61,811 nt of DNA from Antarcticimicrobium sp. (GTDB lineage: Bacteria; Pseudomonadota; Alphaproteobacteria; Rhodobacterales; Rhodobacteraceae): contig NZ_JARGPK010000022.1 in the NCBI RefSeq assembly GCF_029212575.1, forward strand, positions 1 through 61,811. The letters run 5' to 3'. Made by a program: the position numbers and the translations under genes. The first letter of the stretch is position 1, and each line of letters opens with the position of its first letter. The notes beneath the pieces are model-generated. The model was given only the letters and a program-made list of their open reading frames with translations, was not told the DNA's origin and made no database searches. Positions 7,232 through 14,522 of this stretch are shown piece after piece.

Positions 7232-8323
7232 ATGTATGTCGCCGTGAAGGGTGGCGAACGCGCTATCGAGAATGCCCATGCCTGGCTGGCCGAGGAACGG
7301 CGTGGCAACGGCGACGTGGCCGAGCTCAGCCTCGCCCAGATCCGCGAGCAGCTTTCCCTCGCGGTGAACCGGGTGATGGCCGAGGGGTCGCTTTATGATC
7401 CCGATCTGGCGGCGCTGGCCATCAAGCAGGCGCGGGGCGATCTGATCGAGGCGATCTTCCTGATCCGGGCCTATCGCACCACCCTGCCGCGCTTTGGCGC
7501 GACGAAACCCGTCGACACCGGCGCGATGGATTGCGACCGGCGCATCAGCGCCACTTTCAAGGATGCGCCGGGCGGGCAGGTGCTGGGCCCGACCTTCGAT
7601 TACACCCACCGGCTGCTGGATTTCAAACTCGCCGCCGAGGGGGGAGAGTCGCTAGAGGCCCCCAAGGCCGCGCCGCGCCATCAGCCGACGCCGCATATCA
7701 CCGAATTCCTCGCCGGCGAGGACATCATCCAGCGCGAACCGGAGAGCGAGGCCGCGCCCGGCGACCTGACCCGCCAACCGATGTCGTTTCCCGCCGGGCG
7801 CGACATCCGCCTGCAATCGCTGACGCGGGGCGACGAGGGGTTTCTGCTCGGGCTCGCGTACTCGACCCAGCGCGGTTACGCCCGCAATCACGCCTTTGTC
7901 GGCGAGTTGCGCATCGGCACCGTGGCCGTCGAAATGGAGATCCCCGAATTGGGGTTCGCCATCGAGATCGGCGAGGTCGAACTGACCGAATGCGAGACGG
8001 TGAACCAGTTCAAGGGATCGAAAACCGAGCCGCCGCAGTTCACCCGTGGCTATGGGCTGGTGTTCGGCCAAACCGAGCGCAAGGCGATCTCGATGGCGCT
8101 GGTCGACCGGGCGCTGCGCTGGCGCGAGCTGGGCGAGGACGATCTCGGCGCGGCGGCGCAGGACGAGGAGTTTGTCCTCAGCCACTCCGACAATATCCAG
8201 GCCACCGGGTTCCTGGAGCATATCAAGCTGCCCCACTACGTGGATTTCCAGTCCGAACTGGAACTGGTGCGCAAACTGCGCCGCGAGGCCGGGGCGGACG
8301 CGACAAGGGAGGCGGCGGAATGA
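7232..8323 (+). CDS. phnI: C-P lyase core complex subunit PhnI (nucleosidase/transferase)
   Basis: 363 residues. PhnI, with PhnG and PhnH, displaces adenine from ATP with the phosphonate to form alpha-D-ribose 1-phosphonate 5-triphosphate. The start MYVAVKGGERAIENAHAWL at 7232 matches PhnI N-termini; a longer in-frame extension to 7133 would overlap phnH and was rejected. Recognisable stretches include DCDRRISATFKD and GYARNHAFVGELRIG. The TGA stop overlaps the phnJ ATG. Confidence 0.95.
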   Translation: MYVAVKGGERAIENAHAWLAEERRGNGDVAELSLAQIREQLSLAVNRVMAEGSLYDPDLAALAIKQARGDLIEAIFLIRAYRTTLPRFGATKPVDTGAMDCDRRISATFKDAPGGQVLGPTFDYTHRLLDFKLAAEGGESLEAPKAAPRHQPTPHITEFLAGEDIIQREPESEAAPGDLTRQPMSFPAGRDIRLQSLTRGDEGFLLGLAYSTQRGYARNHAFVGELRIGTVAVEMEIPELGFAIEIGEVELTECETVNQFKGSKTEPPQFTRGYGLVFGQTERKAISMALVDRALRWRELGEDDLGAAAQDEEFVLSHSDNIQATGFLEHIKLPHYVDFQSELELVRKLRREAGADATREAAE

Positions 8324-9180
8324 CCCAAGATTACAACTTCGCCTATCTGGACGAGCAGACCAAGCGGATGATCCGCCGCGCCATCCTCAAGGGGCTGGCG
8401 GTGCCTGGTTACCAGGTGCCCTTCGCCAGCCGCGAGATGCCGATGCCCTATGGCTGGGGCACCGGCGGCGTGCAGGTCTCGGCGGCGACGCTGACGCCCG
8501 AGGATACCTTCAAGGTGATCGACCAGGGCTCGGACGACACCACCAACGCGGTGTCGATCCGCAAGTTTTTTGAAAAGACCGCCGGCGTGGCAGTGACGGA
8601 GGAGACGGAAAAGGCCAGCGTCATCCAGACCCGCCACCGCATCCCCGAGGCGGCGCTGCGAGAGGATCAGATCCTTGTCTACCAGGTGCCGATCCCGGAA
8701 CCGCTGCGGTTCCTTGAGCCGCGCGAGACCGAGACGCGCAAGATGCACAGCCTTCAGGAATACGGGCTGATGCATGTGAAGCTCTACGAGGACATCAGCC
8801 AGCACGGCGCCATCGCCACCGCCTATGCCTACCCGGTCAGGGTGTCGGATCGCTATGTGATGGACCCTTCGCCGATCCCGAAATTCGACAACCCGAAACT
8901 GGAAATGGCGGCGATCCAGCTGTTCGGTGCCGGGCGCGAACAGCGCATCTATGCGGTGCCGCCCTATACCAAGGTGGTGAGCCTCGATTTCGAGGATTAC
9001 CCGTTTGAGCCGACCAAGGCCGATCATGCTTGCGACCTCTGCGGCGCCGAGGACAGTTACCTCGACGAGGTGATCCTCGACGACGCCGGCAACCGGATGT
9101 TCGTCTGCTCCGACACCGACTATTGCCGGTCGCGGCGCGAGGCGGGTCATGTGGGTCGATTGGGCGAGGAGGCGGCGTGA
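8320..9180 (+). CDS. phnJ: Alpha-D-ribose 1-methylphosphonate 5-phosphate C-P lyase PhnJ
   Basis: Radical SAM enzyme that cleaves the carbon-phosphorus bond, releasing an alkane and a ribosyl cyclic phosphate. 286 residues. The four essential cysteines appear as CDLC, then 21 residues, then C, five residues, C (CSDTDYC), the unusual C-terminal iron-sulfur motif of PhnJ. The N-terminus (YNFAYLDEQTKRMIRRAILK) and MPMPYGWGTGG are also typical. It couples to phnI by ATGA. Its stop TGA overlaps by one base the ATG of a 30-codon reading frame that fills the gap to phnK. Confidence 0.97.
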   Translation: MTQDYNFAYLDEQTKRMIRRAILKGLAVPGYQVPFASREMPMPYGWGTGGVQVSAATLTPEDTFKVIDQGSDDTTNAVSIRKFFEKTAGVAVTEETEKASVIQTRHRIPEAALREDQILVYQVPIPEPLRFLEPRETETRKMHSLQEYGLMHVKLYEDISQHGAIATAYAYPVRVSDRYVMDPSPIPKFDNPKLEMAAIQLFGAGREQRIYAVPPYTKVVSLDFEDYPFEPTKADHACDLCGAEDSYLDEVILDDAGNRMFVCSDTDYCRSRREAGHVGRLGEEAA

Positions 9181-9272
9181 TGTGTGAATGTGCAAAATTC
9201 TTAGAAGAATTTTGTCCGGAATTTTCGAAAATTCCGGGCGTTGGAATTTCCTGCAAGGAGGGAAGCCAATGA
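9180..9272 (+). CDS. Possible 30-residue cysteine-rich micro-ORF between phnJ and phnK
   Basis: The frame opens at an ATG that shares its A with the phnJ stop (TGATG) and closes at a TGA that overlaps the phnK ATG (ATGA), so it would be coupled at both ends. The product would be 30 residues with cysteines at 2, 4, 12 and 25. Against coding: most of it is two perfect AT-rich palindromes, with composition unlike the flanking GC-rich genes, and phnK has its own strong AAGGAGGG at 9255-9262. It may only be an open frame through a palindromic element. Confidence 0.3.
   Translation: MCECAKFLEEFCPEFSKIPGVGISCKEGSQ
9193..9214 (+). repeat. Perfect palindrome 1 in the phnJ-phnK gap
   Basis: 10-bp arms CAAAATTCTT and AAGAATTTTG around AG. 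It is AT-rich in a very GC-rich setting and would form an intercistronic RNA hairpin without a T-run. Confidence 0.75.
9216..9237 (+). repeat. Perfect palindrome 2 in the phnJ-phnK gap
   Basis: 11-bp self-complementary arms CCGGAATTTTC / GAAAATTCCGG with no spacer, one base after palindrome 1. The core GAATTTTCGAAAATTC resembles palindromes I associate with intergenic regions of this bacterial family, though I cannot verify its copy number here. Confidence 0.75.
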
Positions 9273-10039
9273 CGCCGCTGTTGCAAGTGAGGGGCATCGA
9301 GAAGCGCTATGGCGCGCGGATCGGCTGCGCGGATGTCGAATTCGATCTCTACCCGGGCGAGGTGATGGGAATCGTCGGCGAAAGCGGCTCGGGCAAGTCG
9401 ACCCTGCTCAATTGCCTCGCGGGTCATCTGAAACCGGATGCGGGGCAGGTGATCTTCGACACTAGGGCCGACGGGCCGGTGGATACCGTCACCATGTCGG
9501 AGCCCGCGCGGCGCATGCTGGGGCGCACCGACTGGGCCTTTGTCCACCAGCACGCCCGGGACGGGCTGCGCATGAACGTCAGCGCCGGCGGCAATATCGG
9601 CGAACGGCTGATGGCGGTGGGCGCGCGCCACTACGGCGACATCCGCGCCCGCGCGGTGGACTGGCTGGACCGGGTCGAGATCGCCGAGAACCGGGTCGAT
9701 GACCGCCCCAGCGCCTTTTCGGGGGGGATGCAGCAGCGGTTGCAGATCGCCCGCAACCTGGTGACAGAGCCGCGGCTGGTGTTCATGGACGAACCGACCG
9801 GGGGGCTCGACGTGAGCGTTCAGGCCCGCCTGCTCGATCTCCTGCGCGGGCTGGTGCGGCAGATGGGGCTGAGCGCGCTGATCGTCACCCATGACCTGGC
9901 GGTGGTGCGCCTGCTGGCCGACCGGTTGATGGTGATGAAGGACGGGCATGTGGTGGAAAGCGGTCTGACCGACCAGGTGCTGGACGATCCGCAGCATGCC
10001 TATACCCAGCTTCTGGTCTCTTCGGTCTTGCAGGTGTGA
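9269..10039 (+). CDS. phnK: C-P lyase accessory ABC-type ATPase PhnK
   Basis: 256 residues. ATPase that binds the PhnGHIJ core through PhnJ and is needed for phosphonate breakdown rather than import. Walker A GESGSGKST near 36-44, signature FSGGMQQR near 152, Walker B VFMDEPTGGLDVS near 171. The ATG at 9269 has AAGGAGGG six bases upstream; the in-frame extension to 9188 would translate the palindromes and was rejected. Confidence 0.95.
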   Translation: MTPLLQVRGIEKRYGARIGCADVEFDLYPGEVMGIVGESGSGKSTLLNCLAGHLKPDAGQVIFDTRADGPVDTVTMSEPARRMLGRTDWAFVHQHARDGLRMNVSAGGNIGERLMAVGARHYGDIRARAVDWLDRVEIAENRVDDRPSAFSGGMQQRLQIARNLVTEPRLVFMDEPTGGLDVSVQARLLDLLRGLVRQMGLSALIVTHDLAVVRLLADRLMVMKDGHVVESGLTDQVLDDPQHAYTQLLVSSVLQV

Positions 10040-10049
10040 AGGGCGGATT

Positions 10050-10763
10050 ATGAGTATTTCAGGCGAAAAGAAGAGCGCGATGATCGACCTGTCCGGCGTG
10101 GCCAAGAGCTTTGTTCTGAACAACCAGGGCGGCGCGGTGATTCCGGTGATGGCGGGGGCCGGGCTGCGGGTGGCGCCGGGCGAATGCGTGGCGCTGACCG
10201 GCGCCTCGGGGGCGGGGAAATCGACCCTGATGCGGATGATCTACGGCAACTACCGCGCCAACGCGGGCCGGATCCTGGTGGGCGGCACCGACGTGGCCCG
10301 CGCCGAGCCGCGCGATATCATCGCGCTGCGCCGCGAGGTGCTGGGCTATGTCAGCCAGTTCCTGCGGGTGGTGCCACGGGTGCCGACGCTGGACGTGGTG
10401 GCCGAACCTCTGCTGGCGCTGGGCGTGGACGAGGAAAAGGCGCGGGTGCGGGCGGCGGAGCTGCTGGCGCGACTGAATATCCCCGAACGGCTGTGGTCGC
10501 TATCGCCCACGACCTTTTCCGGCGGCGAGCAGCAGCGGGTCAATATCGCGCGCGGATTTGCCCATGACTATCCCGCGCTGCTGCTGGACGAACCGACCGC
10601 CAGCCTCGATCCCGTCAACCGCGCCGTGGTGCTGGAGCTGATCGAAGCCGCCAAGGCGCGCGGCGCGGCGATCGTCGGCATCTTCCACGACGACGCGGCG
10701 CGGGCGCGGGTCTGCGATCGGGAAGCGGATGTCTCGGCCTTCACCCCGCAGGCGGCGGCATGA
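10050..10763 (+). CDS. phnL: C-P lyase accessory ABC-type ATPase PhnL
   Basis: 237 residues, second ABC-type ATPase of the C-P lyase machinery; it docks on PhnK in the core complex. Walker A GASGAGKST, signature FSGGEQQRVNIAR and Walker B LLLDEPTASLDP are intact. The start at 10050 has AAGGGCGG upstream; an internal ATG at 10080 (MIDLSGVAKSF) is a possible shorter start. The TGA overlaps phnN (ATGA). Confidence 0.93.
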   Translation: MSISGEKKSAMIDLSGVAKSFVLNNQGGAVIPVMAGAGLRVAPGECVALTGASGAGKSTLMRMIYGNYRANAGRILVGGTDVARAEPRDIIALRREVLGYVSQFLRVVPRVPTLDVVAEPLLALGVDEEKARVRAAELLARLNIPERLWSLSPTTFSGGEQQRVNIARGFAHDYPALLLDEPTASLDPVNRAVVLELIEAAKARGAAIVGIFHDDAARARVCDREADVSAFTPQAAA

Positions 10764-11320
10764 ACGATCCGGCCCCCTTCGCGCCGATCATCGCTGTCGT
10801 CGGCCCCTCGGGCGTGGGCAAGGACAGCGTTATGGCGGCGCTGGCCGCGCGCGACCCGGGGTTTCGCATCCAGCGCCGGGTGATCACCCGGCCCGAGGAT
10901 GCGGGCGGCGAGGCGTTCACCGGGGTGACGCCGGAGGTTTTCGCGCAGATGGCGGCGGCGGGGGCTTTCGCGCTGCACTGGCAGGCGCACGGGCTTTCGT
11001 ACGGAATCCCGGTCGAAGTGTACGATCTGCGCCGGGGCGCGCGGGCGGTGCTGGTCAACCTGTCGCGCGGGGTCCTGCGCGCTGCGCAGGATCGGTTTGG
11101 TTCCCTGATCGTGCTGTCGTTGATCGCCGCGCCGGAGGTTCTGGCCGGGCGGCTCGCGGCGCGCGGGCGTGAGGATGCCGCTGACCGCGCCCGGCGTCTC
11201 GACCGCGCCGGCGCGCCGCTGCCCGAAGGGCTGCGACGGGTGATCGAGGTCGACAACAGCGGGCCGATCGAGGTCACGGTCGATACCGTGCTGGCCCGGC
11301 TTCAGCCGGAAAGCGCGTAG
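10760..11320 (+). CDS. phnN: Ribose 1,5-bisphosphate phosphokinase PhnN
   Basis: Phosphorylates ribose 1,5-bisphosphate to PRPP, the last step of the C-P lyase pathway. 186 residues of guanylate-kinase fold with P-loop GPSGVGKDSVM at about residues 14-24, the RRVITRP segment after it and HWQAHGLSYGIP in the middle. It overlaps phnL by 4 bp. Its 3' end overlaps the 3' end of the convergent DUF1045 gene by 19 bp. Confidence 0.94.
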   Translation: MNDPAPFAPIIAVVGPSGVGKDSVMAALAARDPGFRIQRRVITRPEDAGGEAFTGVTPEVFAQMAAAGAFALHWQAHGLSYGIPVEVYDLRRGARAVLVNLSRGVLRAAQDRFGSLIVLSLIAAPEVLAGRLAARGREDAADRARRLDRAGAPLPEGLRRVIEVDNSGPIEVTVDTVLARLQPESA

Positions 11321-12003
11321 CGATGGATCAGATGGAACCGCCCTTCCGCATCCTCGCCCACCAGCGCCAGTTCACCGATCTCGAACGGGCTGGGCAGCAA
11401 CGGCACAAGATCCCGGGTCAGCGCCGCCTCGACCGCACCGAGCGCGGGTTTCGGCAGCTTGCCCGACAGGGTGATGTGAAACCGGAACTCGCCCATGACA
11501 TAGGGATAGCCCCAGCGCGCCAGGTTCTCCTCCTGCGCGGGCGAGAGGCCGGCGGCGCGGCGGCGGGCCAGCTCGGCCTCCGGCGCAGGCGCGCGGAAAG
11601 GGTCCAGCGCCGCGACCGCGCGCGCGGCCAGCGCGTCGAGCGCGGCGGTGTCGCCCACGGGCCGCAGGGCCAGGAACCGGCCCAGCCGGGTCAGCGCCAG
11701 ACCGTCCATGCGCAGCGGCGCCTGCGCGGCGCAGAGCGCGGCGCAGGCCGCCTCGAGCCCTTCGCGGGTCATGCCCCCGGCCAGCCGGAACGGCGGCTTG
11801 ATTGTGGCGTGCGCCCCGTATTTGCGCGGCGTTTCGGTGATCTCCTGCACCGGCAGCGGCAGGCCGGAAACCGGCCGGTGCGGCACCTTTGCCCCGGTCT
11901 CCATGTCCCAGCCCAGCCAGTGGGTGGCGAACCGGGCCCATGCCGCATCGGCGGGGGGCGAATAATAGATGGCGTAACGTTGAAAATCACCCGCGATGTT
12001 CAT
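11302..12003 (-). CDS. DUF1045 phosphonate-cluster protein, 2H phosphoesterase-like
   Basis: 233 residues. Two His-X-Thr motifs, HATIKPPF near residue 85 and HITLSGKL near 178, mark the 2H phosphoesterase superfamily, whose members open cyclic phosphodiesters. DUF1045 proteins are recurrent partners of phn operons. The window has a full C-P lyase set but no phnP, which opens the 1,2-cyclic phosphate made by PhnJ, so this protein is a good candidate for that step; that is inference. It lies between phnN and phnM on the opposite strand, 47 bp from the divergent phnM. Confidence 0.85.
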   Translation of the reverse strand: MNIAGDFQRYAIYYSPPADAAWARFATHWLGWDMETGAKVPHRPVSGLPLPVQEITETPRKYGAHATIKPPFRLAGGMTREGLEAACAALCAAQAPLRMDGLALTRLGRFLALRPVGDTAALDALAARAVAALDPFRAPAPEAELARRRAAGLSPAQEENLARWGYPYVMGEFRFHITLSGKLPKPALGAVEAALTRDLVPLLPSPFEIGELALVGEDAEGRFHLIHRYALSG

Positions 12004-12050
12004 GTCGGCTCCGGCTGGCTGTCCCGTTCCTCAAATCATGCGATGTTCAG

Positions 12051-13193
12051 ATGACAGAAGACTTATGCCTTGCCAATGCCATGCTGGTCCTGCCCGGCGA
12101 AACCCTGCGCGGCAGCCTTCGGGTGACCGGTGGCACCATCGCCGCGATCGACAGCGGCGCCGCCGTTCCGACGGGCGCTGTGGATTGCGGCGGCGATTAT
12201 GTCGCCCCCGGCCTGATCGAGCTGCACACCGATAACCTGGAACGCCACATCCAGCCGCGCCCTAGGGTCGACTGGCCGCATGCGGCGGCGATCATGGCGC
12301 ATGACGCCGAACTGGCCGGCGCCGGCATCACCACGGTGTTCGACGCGATGCGGGTCGGATCGATCCCCTCCGGCACCGGGCGCTACCTGAAATATGCGCG
12401 CGGGCTGGCCAGCGAGTTGCTGGAGCTGCGCGCCGCCGAGGCCCTGAAGATCAGCCATTTCCTGCACCTGCGCGCCGAGGTCTGTTCCGAGACCCTGCTG
12501 GAGGAACTGGCGGAGTTCGGCACCGATGACCGGGTCGGGCTGGTCAGCCTTATGGATCACACGCCGGGCCAGCGGCAGTTTCGCGACCTTGCCAAGTTCG
12601 AGGCCTACGTGAAGGGCAAGCACGCGATGAGCGAGGACGATTTCCGTCGCCATGTCGCCCAGCTGACGGCGCTGCGGGGCAAGGTCGGCGACGCGCATGA
12701 AATCGGCGCGGTCGCGCAGGCGCGGCGGTTCGGCGCGGTTCTGGCCAGCCATGACGACACCACCGGGGCGCAGGTCGAGACATCGGCCGGCTACGGCATC
12801 CGGCTGGCCGAGTTCCCCACCACGATCGCAGCGGCTCGGGCCTGCCGCGCCCATGGTATCGCGGTGATGATGGGCGCGCCAAACCTTGTGCGGGGCGGGT
12901 CGCATTCGGGCAACGTGGCGGCGGCGGAGCTGGCCGAGAGCGACCTGCTGGATATCGTGTCGTCGGACTACGTGCCCTCTGCGCTGCTCTACGCGGCGGT
13001 GCGGCTGGGGCAGGTCTGGGGCGACATGGCGCGCGGGCTGTCCACGGTCACCGAGGCCCCGGCGCGGGCCGTCAAGCTCGAGGATCGCGGCACGCTGGCG
13101 CCGGGCAAGCGCGCCGACCTGATCCGGTTCCGCCTGCGCGGCGAGGTGCCGGCGCTCTCCGGGGTGTGGTCGCGCGGCCGCCGGGTGGCCTGA
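12051..13193 (+). CDS. phnM: Alpha-D-ribose 1-methylphosphonate 5-triphosphate diphosphatase PhnM
   Basis: Amidohydrolase-superfamily enzyme that removes diphosphate from the ribosyl phosphonate triphosphate before PhnJ acts. 380 residues from the ATG at 12051. The motif GLIELHTDNLERH near 60 supplies metal ligands, followed by SLMDHTPGQRQF, ASHDDTT and SDYVPSALLYA, all typical of PhnM. The ribosome site is weak. The longer frame starting at 11889 would cross the DUF1045 gene and was not used. It is separated from phnGHIJKLN by the inverted DUF1045 gene, so it probably has its own promoter in the 47-bp divergent gap. Confidence 0.94.
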   Translation: MTEDLCLANAMLVLPGETLRGSLRVTGGTIAAIDSGAAVPTGAVDCGGDYVAPGLIELHTDNLERHIQPRPRVDWPHAAAIMAHDAELAGAGITTVFDAMRVGSIPSGTGRYLKYARGLASELLELRAAEALKISHFLHLRAEVCSETLLEELAEFGTDDRVGLVSLMDHTPGQRQFRDLAKFEAYVKGKHAMSEDDFRRHVAQLTALRGKVGDAHEIGAVAQARRFGAVLASHDDTTGAQVETSAGYGIRLAEFPTTIAAARACRAHGIAVMMGAPNLVRGGSHSGNVAAAELAESDLLDIVSSDYVPSALLYAAVRLGQVWGDMARGLSTVTEAPARAVKLEDRGTLAPGKRADLIRFRLRGEVPALSGVWSRGRRVA

Positions 13194-13228
13194 CCCGGTG
13201 GCAAGAGGGGGATGCGCCTTTGGCGCGT

Positions 13229-13245
13229 GCCTCCGGCGGGAGTAT
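13229..13245 (+). repeat. Dispersed intergenic element, copy 2
   Basis: Identical 17 bp to 4674-4690, preceded by GCGCCTTTGGCGC and followed by TTTCGGCCAGAAAAG. It fills most of the 88-bp gap between the convergent ends of phnM and the methyltransferase gene. Confidence 0.7.
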
Positions 13246-13281
13246 TTTCGGCCAGAAAAGACCGGGGCCGGGAGTGCCCGC

Positions 13282-13758
13282 TCAGGCCCGGTAGAACAGG
13301 TAGCGGTCGGGGGCGATGGTGTCCGGCCCCGTGAGTTGTTCGAATCCCACCAACGGCTGGCCCGAGACGATCAGCCCGCCGGGCTGCATCACATCGGCGA
13401 TCAGCGGCGACAGGCGGGCGGCCTCGGCGACATCCTTTTGCTTGATGCCGAAGCCGAAATCGTAATGCGCCAGCGCGATGCGGGCGCCTTTCGCGGCCAG
13501 TTCCCGCAGCATCGGCTCGGCCTCGCCCTGCAGGAAATCCGCCTCCGGCGGGGTGCAGGAGGGGTGGCATTGCAGCACCCGGTCGATCACCCAGATGCGG
13601 CGCTCCGGCAGGATCTCGCGCAGGTGGTCATAGGTGCGCCCGTTGCCGAGGCCGAGGTCGACCACGTCGCCCTCCAGCCCGGCGATCTTTTCGGCGGCCC
13701 AGTTCAGCCCGTCGCGTTGCGCGGCGAGGCGGCGCAGCATGGAATCCAGTCGGCTCAT
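13282..13758 (-). CDS. Small SAM-dependent methyltransferase-like protein (copy A)
   Basis: 158 residues, last gene of the glycan operon. VVDLGLGNGRTYDHLRE at about 32-48 matches the glycine-rich SAM-binding loop of class I methyltransferases, and IVSGQPL corresponds to a late strand. It resembles the small Methyltransf_17-type family. A paralogue sits at 34598-35083 with the same MSRLD start, the LGLGNGRTY loop, a His-Pro pair (HPSCTP versus HPDSTP), SPLI, a G-G-L-hydrophobic-V-S strand and a terminal YR. The start ATG at 13758 overlaps the deacetylase stop. The substrate is unknown. Confidence 0.75.
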   Translation of the reverse strand: MSRLDSMLRRLAAQRDGLNWAAEKIAGLEGDVVDLGLGNGRTYDHLREILPERRIWVIDRVLQCHPSCTPPEADFLQGEAEPMLRELAAKGARIALAHYDFGFGIKQKDVAEAARLSPLIADVMQPGGLIVSGQPLVGFEQLTGPDTIAPDRYLFYRA

Positions 13759-14522
13759 GTCATGTCCTTCGGTTCGGTGGCGGCGGTCCAGGGGGTGACG
13801 GGCCCGGCGCACAGGCGGCTCAGCAGCGCGCGGGTGAAGTCCCAGATCGCCGCGTCATGCACCAGATGGTGGGTCAGCACCCCGTAGGGTTCGGTACTGT
13901 CGGTATGGCCGTCGCGGCGGTCGGCAAGCTGGGCGGCCAGTTGCGCGATCAGCGCGCCCGGATCGGCGAGCGAACGGCTGCCGCGCCAGTCGATCGGGTC
14001 GAGATGGGTGTTGATCTGAACCAGCCCGGGCGCGACCAGCGCCGATTTGCGCGGGGTGAAGGTGGAGATCATGCGGTATCCCAGCCCTGGAAGAGCGGGC
14101 GGAAGTTCCGGCGCGATGCGGTTCCAGGGCGGCACGAACATCGGCTGCACCGCCGGGCCGATCAGCGCGCGCAGCCGCAGCAGCCCGTCGCGCGCCTGGC
14201 GCGCCATGTCGGGCAGGGGGCGATGGGCGCCGAACTCGGCCTTTTTCGCGCCCTCGGGGGCGTGGTTTTCATGCGCCCATCCATGCACCACCGGGATCAG
14301 CCGGGGGTGGATCGCGACCACCTCGGCCAGGTCGGGGGCGGCCCGGGCGGGAATGATGGCCAGATGCACTGGCAGCCCGACCTCAGTGGCCAGCGCGGTC
14401 AGCCTGTCGAGCGCCGCACTGGGGGCCACCGCATCGTCGTCGCGCCACCACAGCGGCAGGGTCATCCCTGCCTGCCGCCAGCGGTCAAACTCCCGGTCGA
14501 GCGGGGTCCAGTCCAGGGTCAT
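13755..14522 (-). CDS. Polysaccharide deacetylase-family protein
   Basis: 255 residues of NodB-like fold. LPLWWRDDDAV near residue 24 gives the metal and catalytic aspartates, VVHGWAHENHAP near 88 the histidine motif, and MFVPPWNRI near 128 the Pro-Trp motif; LTHHLVHD near 222 supplies the last histidine. Probably removes an acetyl group from a sugar amine, either in the cytoplasm (no signal peptide is seen) or on a lipid-linked precursor. It overlaps both neighbours by 4 bp. Confidence 0.82.
   Translation of the reverse strand: MTLDWTPLDREFDRWRQAGMTLPLWWRDDDAVAPSAALDRLTALATEVGLPVHLAIIPARAAPDLAEVVAIHPRLIPVVHGWAHENHAPEGAKKAEFGAHRPLPDMARQARDGLLRLRALIGPAVQPMFVPPWNRIAPELPPALPGLGYRMISTFTPRKSALVAPGLVQINTHLDPIDWRGSRSLADPGALIAQLAAQLADRRDGHTDSTEPYGVLTHHLVHDAAIWDFTRALLSRLCAGPVTPWTAATEPKDMT

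Noticed and set aside
12004-12050. Possible Pho box before phnM (CTGTCCC, GTTC, CTCAAAT)
   Set aside because: Only the first heptamer resembles the consensus; the second matches poorly, unlike the phnC and phnG sites.
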